Origin: a candidate division Zixibacteria bacterium HGW-Zixibacteria-1
GTDB lineage: Bacteria > Zixibacteria > MSB-5A5 > GN15 > PGXB01
NCBI GenBank assembly: GCA_002838945.1
Contig: PGXB01000016.1
Coordinates: forward strand, 28,282-92,281
Length of the DNA stretch: 64,000 bases
Direction of reading: 5' to 3'
Positions 10,801 to 17,660 of the stretch are shown here, piece by piece; the stretch's first letter is position 1; every line of letters begins with the position of its first letter. Under the pieces are notes generated by a model, which did not search any database, was not told the DNA's origin, and saw only the letters and a program-made list of their open reading frames with translations. Made by a program: the position numbers and the translations under genes.

Positions 10801-11242
10801 CGGGACCGGCGGTATGCTCGCCGAGGAAAGTTATTTTACACTTTATCCGAATATCGTAATCAAGGCCGACGACTCTTATACCTTCTCGAGTGAGGCCAAT
10901 ACTAAATCGTACAGTGAATCCGAACTCGATGCCATTAAGGCGGTTCCGAACCCGTTCTATATGGTCGGTCCGTACGATCCATCACCCGGCAGTTATCAGG
11001 TATGTTTCCATCATCTTCCTGAAAAGTGCAACATCGAGATTTATAATCTCGGCGGCGACCTGATCAGGACGCTTGAAAAGGATGACCCCACGACGGCGAT
11101 TGCCTGCTGGGATATCCTGACCGAGCAGGGCTTACCGGTGTCTTCCGGTATATACATTTATGTTGTTAACGCTGAAGGCTTCGGCACGAAGATCGGCAAG
11201 ATGGCGGTCTTTGTCCAAGAAGAAGTGCTTAACATCTACTAG
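7898..11242 (+). CDS. Large secreted protein with C-terminal FlgD/T9SS-type Ig module
   Basis: Exported protein of 1114 residues, specific function unknown. A signal peptide is clear (MKIKYLVCVIVLLFALSSVAA). The body is rich in Asp, Tyr and Gly and looks all-beta. A fibronectin III-like stretch is visible near residues 455-590 (PPARPVVSLTKLHKELVLTW... DFEGYSVWQG). The last 90 or so residues (AIKAVPNPFY... CNIEIYNLGGDLIRTL... GLPVSSGIYIYVV) are the FlgD Ig-like module that serves as a C-terminal sorting domain in many FCB secreted proteins. The frame opens at 7880, but ATG 7898 has AAGGAG 7 nt upstream and starts directly with the signal peptide. It lies between the TonB receptor and a PorV-like barrel, so it may be a surface partner or cargo of these. 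Confidence 0.85.
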   Translation: MKIKYLVCVIVLLFALSSVAAPPAGRLPMAYKGSAAMRVDNTTYIDANRILMFVTNHGNFGRDLSDLFGYDYGTWFPYTGDTADIGGNIDKAGDFSPYYAGGLWIGAIDSASDSALVIISEYSDEYVPGPMVGGTFQEDGPAFKVYKLFRDSLANNPNQAYLDYLANAIGQGAPYLVTNEGDTIPDMIGDQMCWSVFNDADPDQHVNDAGWTSPLGIEVRNTTFAFDRQGSLGNIVIIRLHVFNKGNRVLKNCYFSIWSDPDLGSAGDDLVGCDTTLGLGYVYNDSNNDSQYGEAPPALGIDFFQGPLVAGNPTDTAFMWGDTIPGFRNLGMTSFNKYINGTDPDNNDETYYYMRGLNRDGTNYIYNGQVLKFVHTGNPVTESGDLDIAPADRRWMQSTGPITFRPGDSTEILAAIIVGQGNNNLNSITVVKQLDDFAQQLYENGFNPPKPPARPVVSLTKLHKELVLTWTDVSETDPGDFDFEGYSVWQGTSASGPWTLVKTWDVINDYDKALVDSLTDLETGLVLPDIKRAVKNTGLAYSYTIDKDALLNEDLKDVTTYYFRVTAFSFGYYYNGKLVPNQDRFLESQTIVRAQPQAAPAGINFSNNPHDMLEVTHATGASDGYLEPIVTDPWALTGDSYLVDFGLDTVVEVDEYTDDYYTVDTTIGPDTCDADWDVTGDSIIVYLCEYYDSTLDSSIFHSDTTTVISTFWNAYNTTTNDTLVQRNFNLSGDDAYQIYDGFQLKVIGPPLAGKRYTYAGADPPNLSPVAVAEQDYEGGRWITGGNHGGEIFFGGVFMEPNFWGPTSLDPMIDYPVMEVHFRPMASYTDLNGDGVYTIGEPYVVDDPSETQNAFMYQTFSGGAYLGFNPVPFTVWDVTDPDNPRQVNVVVRDRDQNGQWDLNYAPLVPDPLLPNNGDMQYNYCWLLNTDYDPTGTYYGDGTGGSIDFWSYANGNGVWDAAWCLWVNDRGTGGMLAEESYFTLYPNIVIKADDSYTFSSEANTKSYSESELDAIKAVPNPFYMVGPYDPSPGSYQVCFHHLPEKCNIEIYNLGGDLIRTLEKDDPTTAIACWDILTEQGLPVSSGIYIYVVNAEGFGTKIGKMAVFVQEEVLNIY

Positions 11243-11259
11243 ACAAGGAGGATAAGTAA

Positions 11260-12249
11260 ATGAAAAATAAAGTTCTTATTCCGTTGATTGTTCTCCTTGT
11301 AATAAGCCTTTGTTCGGCTTATGCGGAGAACGTCCCGCGAATCGGCACTGCGGGTGCACAGGAATTGCGTATCCCGGTGGGATCGCGAGGAACTGCCATG
11401 GGTGGTGCCATAATCTCCGATGTCTCCGGTGTGGAGTCCATGTATTGGAATCCCGCCGGTCTGGCCGGCCTTGCAGGAACCGAGGTGATGTTCAGTTATC
11501 TTCCTTATATAGCTGACATCAACGTCAATTTCTTCGGGGCCGCCACCAACATCGCGGATTTTGGCACAATTGGCGTAGGTGCCAAGATCGTGGCAGTCGG
11601 TGATATGGAAGAAACCACCAATTATGAACCGGATGGAACCGGTCGAATATTTAATCCGACCTTTTCGGTTCTCACCCTGACTTATGCCAGGGAATTAACC
11701 TATCGGGTTTCATTCGGTCTGACCGGAACTTTCATTCATGAAAGCATATTCGAAGCCAGTGCCACCGGTTTCGCTTTTGATGTCGGTTTCATATATGATC
11801 CCGGTTGGCGCGGATTGAAGGTCGGCATGGTGATAAAGAACTACGGTCCCGAGATGAATTTCGGCGGCCGTGGTTTTGATCAGGTCCTGAATGACAATCC
11901 GGTTCGCCCCATTTCGGCCCCATTCGATCTGCCGAGTTCGTTTAATCTGGGCGTTTCATATAATTTCTTTGAAAACGAAAGAAACGTCGCCATGTTGTCG
12001 AGCAATTTCATGTCCAACAACTATTCGAACGATCTGTGGCAGGGCGGTCTTGAATATGTTTTTGACGGCAAATATTCACTCCGGGCCGGATATAATTACT
12101 CCGACCAGGATGCTTATTTGTATGGTGCCAGCTTCGGCGCCGGTCTGATATTCAGAATCGCCGGGACCGATGTGAATTTCGAATATTCCTGGACTGAGAC
12201 TGAAACTTTTGACGCTAACCAGTATTTTACGGCTAAAATCAACTTCTAA
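11260..12249 (+). CDS. PorV/PorQ family outer-membrane beta-barrel protein
   Basis: Outer-membrane barrel of 329 residues. In Bacteroidota, PorV carries type IX cargo from the translocon to the attachment complex, and PorQ-like paralogues have related roles. The signal peptide ends near SAYA. The family hallmark is the N-terminal GTAGAQELRIPVGSRGTAMGGA followed by SGVESMYWNPAGLAG. The C-terminus ends in Phe (TAKINF), as expected for a barrel. An AAGGAGG site lies upstream of the ATG. It is the third gene of the operon, 17 bp after the giant secreted protein, and is followed by a strong terminator. Assignment to PorV itself rather than a general UPF0164-like FadL-fold protein is uncertain. Confidence 0.85.
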   Translation: MKNKVLIPLIVLLVISLCSAYAENVPRIGTAGAQELRIPVGSRGTAMGGAIISDVSGVESMYWNPAGLAGLAGTEVMFSYLPYIADINVNFFGAATNIADFGTIGVGAKIVAVGDMEETTNYEPDGTGRIFNPTFSVLTLTYARELTYRVSFGLTGTFIHESIFEASATGFAFDVGFIYDPGWRGLKVGMVIKNYGPEMNFGGRGFDQVLNDNPVRPISAPFDLPSSFNLGVSYNFFENERNVAMLSSNFMSNNYSNDLWQGGLEYVFDGKYSLRAGYNYSDQDAYLYGASFGAGLIFRIAGTDVNFEYSWTETETFDANQYFTAKINF

Positions 12250-12269
12250 CTCCTTGTGCGTTAGTGACG

Positions 12270-12308
12270 GCCGGGTGACCACTTTGATGGTCGCCCGGCT
12301 ATTTTTTT
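12270..12308 (+). terminator. Rho-independent terminator of the TonB receptor-PorV operon
   Basis: GC-rich arms 12270-12280 (GCCGGGTGACC) and 12289-12299 (GGTCGCCCGGC) pair over 11 bp with one G-T pair around an 8-nt loop, followed by TATTTTTTT. Confidence 0.9.
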
Positions 12309-12346
12309 ATTGATTAATTAACTCTCAAGACTATTTATTGACGCAT

Positions 12347-13147
12347 ATGAATTATGGCATAATTATCAGGAACTGCACCGATCTCAGGGCCGGACCGGCC
12401 TTCCGAACCGAGCGCAGGAGCCAGTTGCTTTTCAACGAACCGGTTAAGATCGGGGCGGAGCGAAAAGGCTATTATAAAGTATATCAAAATGACGGCTATG
12501 AAGGCTGGGTAGATACGCGGGCTTTACTGAAAATAACGACCAAGGAGTTTCGGCAAAAGTGTGATAGTCTCAATTACCTGGTTATATCAAAAACGGCACG
12601 AGTGATGTCTGGTAAATCCGAAAGTTCGACGTGCCCGGCTCTCCTTTTTTACGGCACTAAATTGGCTGTCAGGAGAAACTCGGGCGCTAAGATCGTTTTT
12701 GATATGCCCGGTGGCGGGCGTGCGACGATTTCGAAAAAAAATATCGCAACGATTGCCGGGCACAAGTCGCCGATAAATGTTCACTCCGGCGTTATTAAAG
12801 AAGCGCGGAAGTTCCTTGGAACGCCCTATCTTTGGGGCGGCGTGACACCCTTCGGGTACGATTGTTCGGGGTTGGTGCAGGCAATATATGGCAGGTTCGG
12901 AATCATACTGCCTCGCGATAGTATTGATCAACGCCAATGCGGTCGTGAAGTCAATAGAGAAGAGGTGAAAAGGGGCGACTTGCTGTTCTTCAAGGGGCAT
13001 GTCGCGATTGCCATTGATGAGTATCGCATTATTCATTCATCTCTCGGCGAAGGGGGAGTGGCGGAAAACAGTCTTCTTCCGGGAGCGTTCGGCTTTCGGC
13101 AGGATTTATTCGATTCCTTCATTACCGCCAGGAGGGTAGTGCCATAG
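12347..13147 (+). CDS. NlpC/P60 (C40) peptidase with SH3-like domains
   Basis: Cysteine peptidase that cleaves murein peptides, probably between gamma-D-Glu and the diamino acid as in the YkfC type. The 266-residue product has two N-terminal bacterial SH3-like parts (about 5-65 and 80-140) and a C40 domain with Cys173 in GYDCSGLV, His218 in KGHVAIAID and His230 in YRIIHSS. No signal peptide is visible, which fits a cytoplasmic recycling role. The frame also offers TTG at 12338; I chose ATG 12347, and neither has a convincing ribosome site. The stop TAG (13145-13147) overlaps the apparent ATA start of the dipeptide epimerase, a partner enzyme of YkfC in known operons. Confidence 0.88.
   Translation: MNYGIIIRNCTDLRAGPAFRTERRSQLLFNEPVKIGAERKGYYKVYQNDGYEGWVDTRALLKITTKEFRQKCDSLNYLVISKTARVMSGKSESSTCPALLFYGTKLAVRRNSGAKIVFDMPGGGRATISKKNIATIAGHKSPINVHSGVIKEARKFLGTPYLWGGVTPFGYDCSGLVQAIYGRFGIILPRDSIDQRQCGREVNREEVKRGDLLFFKGHVAIAIDEYRIIHSSLGEGGVAENSLLPGAFGFRQDLFDSFITARRVVP
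13130..13135 (+). promoter_or_regulatory. Ribosome binding site that supports an ATA start
   Basis: AGGAGG inside the end of the NlpC/P60 gene is 8 nt upstream of ATA at 13144. This is the ideal distance, and no ATG, GTG or TTG exists in the epimerase frame nearby. Confidence 0.6.
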
Positions 13148-14166
13148 CCATCGACATTTTTGCCCTGAAACTGCCCCTGAAGCAAACCTTTCGGGTCTCC
13201 GCCGGATCAGCCGATTTCAGAAAAAATTATTTTATATCGATCGATGACAAAACATTCGGCGAAGCGGCCGGTTCGGTTTTTTACGGGCCCGATGAAAAGG
13301 CGATTCTTGCCGACCTGCAGATTGCCCGTTCGTTTCTGGAGGAGACAAATCCGGGGTCGGCGGATGCCTTGAATGATCTGACCGGGCTTGAAATCAATCC
13401 GGTCTCCAAGGCGGCTGTTTCCGGTCTTATCGTGAATTATCTTTCAAAGACGAAATCGATATTTCCCTGGAAGGTCATAGGTCTTGATGCGCCGCCTCGA
13501 ATGAAAACCTCATTTACGGTAAGTCTCGATGATACCGATAAAATGTATGATAGTATTGCCTCCTCGCCTTATCCCATTATTAAAATTAAACTGGGATCGC
13601 CGGACGATGAAAAATTGATTCTCAGGCTTTCAGAAATTTCGGGCAAGGTCTTTCGTATTGACGCCAATGGCGGCTGGCAGCCCGATATGGCGGAGAGGAT
13701 GGTTTATTTGCTCAATCGTCTTGATGTCCAATTGATAGAACAGCCGACCGATCTCAAATATATCCGCGACTGGAAATACATTAAGGATCATTCGAAGGCC
13801 TCTCTCATTTTAGATGAGGGTTTGAGCACACTTGATGATTACCGGAATTACAGTGATTATATCGACGGTGTTAATATAAAAATGGCCAAATCGGGAGGAA
13901 TCACCGAAGCGGTCAGAATCGCCCGTCAGGTGCGCCGGGATAAACTGAAGGTTATGCTGGGATGTATGGTGGAATCATCGGTAGCGCTGTCCCAGGCGGT
14001 TTATATGGCATCCCTGGCCGATTACCTTGACTTTGATGGACCATTACTTCTAAAAAGCATGATTGCCGGCGGAATTGATTTTAATCTTGAAAATGTTTAT
14101 GTCGATGAAGATATTATTGGCGGCCCAAAAATAAAAAAGGAATTTCTGGATGCCCGGACGCGATAA
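13144..14166 (+). CDS. L-Ala-D/L-Glu (dipeptide) epimerase, enolase superfamily; apparent ATA start
   Basis: Epimerises murein-derived L-Ala-D-Glu to L-Ala-L-Glu so that it can be degraded. The frame is open from 13021. The first standard start codon is TTG at 13369, which would delete the N-terminal capping domain. The region 13147-13368 encodes exactly that domain (AIDIFALKLPLKQTFRVSAG... GEAAGSVFYGPDE). It lacks ATG, GTG and TTG, so translation most likely begins at ATA 13144 behind AGGAGG, giving 341 residues. Catalytic-domain motifs follow: IKIKLG with the first Lys, DANGGW and IEQP with metal-binding acidic residues, LDEG, and NIKMAKSGG with the second Lys. ATA overlaps the TAG stop of the upstream gene (ATAG). 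CTG at 13165 is a less likely start. Confidence 0.8.
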   Translation: MAIDIFALKLPLKQTFRVSAGSADFRKNYFISIDDKTFGEAAGSVFYGPDEKAILADLQIARSFLEETNPGSADALNDLTGLEINPVSKAAVSGLIVNYLSKTKSIFPWKVIGLDAPPRMKTSFTVSLDDTDKMYDSIASSPYPIIKIKLGSPDDEKLILRLSEISGKVFRIDANGGWQPDMAERMVYLLNRLDVQLIEQPTDLKYIRDWKYIKDHSKASLILDEGLSTLDDYRNYSDYIDGVNIKMAKSGGITEAVRIARQVRRDKLKVMLGCMVESSVALSQAVYMASLADYLDFDGPLLLKSMIAGGIDFNLENVYVDEDIIGGPKIKKEFLDARTR

Positions 14167-16042
14167 AATGAGTCTGACGGCCCTGCTGATAGTCGGAATA
14201 TGGATCATCACGATTTCCGCCTCAGCCGGTATTAAGGTCATCTATCCCAAGCCGAACGGCAATATTGCTGCTGTCGATTCCACCTTTATACTTGGATCGG
14301 TGCCGCCGGGTGCGCTTTTGACAATCAACGGAAGGGAAGTCAAGGTCCATTCTGACGGCGGTTTCATAGCCTTTCTCCCGATCCAGCCGGGACTTTTCAA
14401 TTTCGAACTGGCGGCCGCGTTTGGCAGCAATGACAGCATTATTGTTGAACGTCTGACCCTGCCGGTGAATGTCCCTAAGCCGCTCAAATCCCTGCCTTAT
14501 GACAGTCTTTATATTGTCGAAAGAAACAGTTTTGCGGGCAACATCTCGCTTGCCGAGGGAGATATGCTGACGGTGGAAATACAGGGGACCCCCGGCTGCG
14601 ATGCTTTTTTCTCGATTCCGGGTTATGTCGATTCGGTTCCGATGGCCGAGATGCCGCCACGAATTCAGCCATACTGGGGCGAATCGGTATTCGGTGCCGG
14701 GGCCGTGCCGGAATCGCTCAAAATTCGAGGGTATTACGCCGGCTTCATAATTATTGACGCTAAACGGCTGCCCGATTCCAGTCGAATTTATTATCACCTC
14801 AGGTCACCCGACCTTGACCGACTGCTTGAAAAATTGGTGACCAGCCAGGCTGCGGATTTTGATTTCTGGGCGCTGAAATTGCTTAAAATTCCTGAGCAGG
14901 AAAATCTGGACAGCTCTTCGATTTTCCTCAGAATCAATCCGCCGGAGTTCCCCCGGACCGTGTTATTCACCGATACCGTTCAAATCGTCAGGGTCGGACC
15001 CCGCCGGGGCTATCTGACGATATTTCAACCGGAGGGGGTTCAGGCTCTCGCCGTCGGTCGGGAAGGGGAGTGGGTTAAGTTACGGCTGTCAAGTGGTCAT
15101 ACCGGCTGGGTGAGTGACAAATCAATCCGTTTTCTGGATCCGGGATGGCCGCCGCCCAAGTCATATTTGAAGGTTATTCGAAGTCAGTCGGAAGACGATC
15201 ACCTGACGATTGAAATGCCGCTGTCGGCCAGGCATGCTTTTCGGGTTGAGGAAGAAGACACCGATATATTGACTTTGTATTTGTATGGCGTAATATCCGA
15301 TACCGACTGGATAAGGTATGATTTCGGCGATGATCGGCTCAGGCTGGCGCAATGGTCGCAAATAGAACCTGACTTGTATTGTTTGAAGCTTTACTTTAAC
15401 GAGCCCATATGGGGCTATGATGTTTTTTATGTCGGCAATGCATTAAAGTTACAGATTAATAAACCACCGCAAGATATTGATAAGCTTAAGTATAAAGTAA
15501 TAATAATTGATCCTGGTCATTCGCCGGACCCGGGAGCGGTAGGGCCGACCGGGCTTACCGAATCAACTGCAAATCTGGATATTGCCCTGGCGCTGAAGAA
15601 GGAACTGGAGAGCAAAGGGGCGAGGGTTATCATGACCCGCGATGATATGAAAGCTCTGCCTCTGTATGACCGACCGAAAATTGCCCGGGAGGCCGAGGCC
15701 GACCTCTTTGTTTCAATTCACAATAATGCCCTGCCTGATGGCGTGAATCCTTTTGTCAATAATGGTGTGTCCACCTACTATTATCACCCTCATTCGATAA
15801 ACCTGGCCCGCTCAATACAGGCCGAGTTGCTTAAAGAAACCGGATTAAATGACTACGGGCTTTATCACGGCAACCTGGCGGTCAACCGTCCGACCCAGTA
15901 TCCGGCCGTCCTGATCGAGTGTGCCTTTATTATCCTGCCGGAGCAGGAAGCGCTTTTGAAAACGGAAGACTTTCAAAAGACGACCGCCAAAGCCATCAGG
16001 AAGGGGATTGAGAATTTTTTAAAGGGATACGATCATGAGTAA
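14150..16042 (+). CDS. N-acetylmuramoyl-L-alanine amidase (Amidase_3) with SH3-like domain
   Basis: Zinc amidase that removes stem peptides from MurNAc in the cell wall. The 630-residue product has an N-terminal signal or anchor segment (about 8-26), beta-rich parts, an SH3-like segment near 280-330 (VGPRRGYLTIFQPEG... HTGWVSDKSI), an AMIN-like region, and the Amidase_3 catalytic domain at about 447-627. Zinc ligands His457 (DPGHS), Glu471 (GLTES) and His524 (SIHNN) and the catalytic Glu590 (LIECAF) are all present. The ATG is 17 bp inside the end of the epimerase gene, preceded by AAGGA. With its neighbours it forms a murein-peptide release and recycling unit. Confidence 0.92.
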   Translation: MPGRDKMSLTALLIVGIWIITISASAGIKVIYPKPNGNIAAVDSTFILGSVPPGALLTINGREVKVHSDGGFIAFLPIQPGLFNFELAAAFGSNDSIIVERLTLPVNVPKPLKSLPYDSLYIVERNSFAGNISLAEGDMLTVEIQGTPGCDAFFSIPGYVDSVPMAEMPPRIQPYWGESVFGAGAVPESLKIRGYYAGFIIIDAKRLPDSSRIYYHLRSPDLDRLLEKLVTSQAADFDFWALKLLKIPEQENLDSSSIFLRINPPEFPRTVLFTDTVQIVRVGPRRGYLTIFQPEGVQALAVGREGEWVKLRLSSGHTGWVSDKSIRFLDPGWPPPKSYLKVIRSQSEDDHLTIEMPLSARHAFRVEEEDTDILTLYLYGVISDTDWIRYDFGDDRLRLAQWSQIEPDLYCLKLYFNEPIWGYDVFYVGNALKLQINKPPQDIDKLKYKVIIIDPGHSPDPGAVGPTGLTESTANLDIALALKKELESKGARVIMTRDDMKALPLYDRPKIAREAEADLFVSIHNNALPDGVNPFVNNGVSTYYYHPHSINLARSIQAELLKETGLNDYGLYHGNLAVNRPTQYPAVLIECAFIILPEQEALLKTEDFQKTTAKAIRKGIENFLKGYDHE

Positions 16043-16274
16043 TGCAAAGGCTGGAAACAATGTTTTATGGCTGATCTATTTATCTCTTGCCCTGGCCGGA
16101 TTGATATTACTTGGTGATGCGCTCAGGATTCAGATTCTTTCCAAATTGACGGCAAGACTGGGAATTGCCCTGATATTTTCAGCCATCGCCCTGATAATCG
16201 CCAAAGACCGGCCGCCCGGAATAATCGCGATTGCTATAACCTGGATGGCCGTTCTGATAACCATCTTCAACTGA
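16035..16274 (+). CDS. Small membrane protein of unknown function
   Basis: A 79-residue protein with about three hydrophobic segments (about 10-28, 38-55 and 60-77), separated by the short polar stretches LRIQILSKLTARL and AKDRPP. The ATG overlaps the amidase stop by 8 bp and has AAGGGA upstream, so it is probably translated with the amidase. I do not recognise a family. A role linked to the amidase is inferred only from position. Confidence 0.6.
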   Translation: MSNAKAGNNVLWLIYLSLALAGLILLGDALRIQILSKLTARLGIALIFSAIALIIAKDRPPGIIAIAITWMAVLITIFN

Positions 16275-16317
16275 ATTACCCTTCGGTATTTTAATCCGAA
16301 TTGATTATATTCAAGCC

Positions 16318-17601
16318 ATGACGGCAAGAATAGAGCGGGTTCGGCTTGATTATGGGCATTCGGGAGTCAACGTCGATCTTGACTGGAAAATCGCGGATTA
16401 TGACATAATCGAGCCGAAAAACCTTCCGGCACTTCAGGAGCCGGACAGAACTTTTCTTGATTCTGTTTCCGGTCCGGTTGGATCGGCTACATTGGATAAT
16501 ATTGTTTTACCTTCAGATGAGCTTGTCATTGTTACCGCCGACGGGACCCGCCCGGTTCCGAACAAGTTTCTCATACAGGCCATTATTGATTTCTGCCGGC
16601 TGGATCCGGGAAAAGTAACGGTCCTGGTCGGTACCGGTTCGCATCGCCCGCACAGTAAAGATGAATTGATTGAGCTTTTGGGCCATGAAGTCGTTAATAA
16701 TTGCCGGGTTTTGTGCCATGATGCGACCAATAAGGGCATGCTTCAGTTTCTGGGAACGACCTCTCATGGTATACCTGTTTATATGAATAAAATATATGTC
16801 GAGGCGACCAAACGGATCGTCATCGGCTTTATTGAGCCGCATTTTTTTGCGGGGTATTCCGGCGGTGCCAAAGGAATTTGTCCCGCTATCTGCGGAATGG
16901 AAACGATTAACGCCTTCCATTCATATGAGATAATCGGTCATCCGGATTCGGATTATGGATTCCTTGAGAATAACCCGCAACAGGCGGCAGCCCGGGAGGT
17001 GACGGCGCTGGCCCCGCCTGATTTTCTGGTAAATGTAATATTGAATCATCAAAAGGACATGAGTCATATTTTTGCCGGGCATTTTATCGAGGCCCATCGG
17101 GCCGGCTGCCGGGCCGCGGCCGAAACGGCCGTCGTCCGGCTCGGACAAAAATATCCGATTGTCGTCACCTCCAATTCCGGCTACCCGCTTGATCAGAACC
17201 TTTATCAGACCGTCAAGGGCATCGCCGCGGCCTCTCTGATAACCGAAGCGGGCGGGACGATTATTGTTGCTTCCGAGTGCATCCGGGGAGTTCCGGATGA
17301 CGGAAATTTTGCCAAAATTCTGACAGCCCGGTCCGATCCCGAATCTCTGCTTGATATGATGAGTAAAAGCGAGTTCAGGATGATGGATCGCTGGCAGGCT
17401 CAAAAACTGGCCATGATTTTGAAGAGAATGAAGGTCATGGTTTATTCCTCACTGGGGCGCGACCGGATCGAAAAATGCAAAATGTTCAAGATTGATGATA
17501 TTCAATCGACCCTTGCCGATGAGATTGCGGCGCTCGGATACCGCCCCCGCGTGGCGGTAATGCCTCGAGGCCCACTGACCATCCCTCAATTGATAAAATA
17601 A
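16318..17601 (+). CDS. larA: LarA-like nickel-dependent racemase (DUF2088/lactate racemase family)
   Basis: The family interconverts D- and L-lactate or other 2-hydroxy acids using a nickel-pincer cofactor bound to a lysine. The 427-residue product matches the family length. Residues matching the LarA active site are His109 in GTGSHRPHS, His175 in EPHFFAGYSGG and the cofactor lysine Lys185 in SGGAKGICPAI. No larB, larC or larE cofactor-synthesis gene is in the window, so these must lie elsewhere if the enzyme uses the pincer. The substrate may differ from lactate, since many LarA homologues act on other hydroxy acids. There is no clear ribosome site; the ATG gives the expected N-terminus. Confidence 0.85.
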   Translation: MTARIERVRLDYGHSGVNVDLDWKIADYDIIEPKNLPALQEPDRTFLDSVSGPVGSATLDNIVLPSDELVIVTADGTRPVPNKFLIQAIIDFCRLDPGKVTVLVGTGSHRPHSKDELIELLGHEVVNNCRVLCHDATNKGMLQFLGTTSHGIPVYMNKIYVEATKRIVIGFIEPHFFAGYSGGAKGICPAICGMETINAFHSYEIIGHPDSDYGFLENNPQQAAAREVTALAPPDFLVNVILNHQKDMSHIFAGHFIEAHRAGCRAAAETAVVRLGQKYPIVVTSNSGYPLDQNLYQTVKGIAAASLITEAGGTIIVASECIRGVPDDGNFAKILTARSDPESLLDMMSKSEFRMMDRWQAQKLAMILKRMKVMVYSSLGRDRIEKCKMFKIDDIQSTLADEIAALGYRPRVAVMPRGPLTIPQLIK

Positions 17602-17660
17602 TCGAAACAAGAACGCCCCCAATTGAGTATATTAGCTATTTATTTGTGTAAAGGCGAGTG

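Noticed and set aside
13369..14166. Epimerase starting at TTG 13369
   Set aside because: It would remove the N-terminal capping domain that is clearly encoded just upstream in the same frame.
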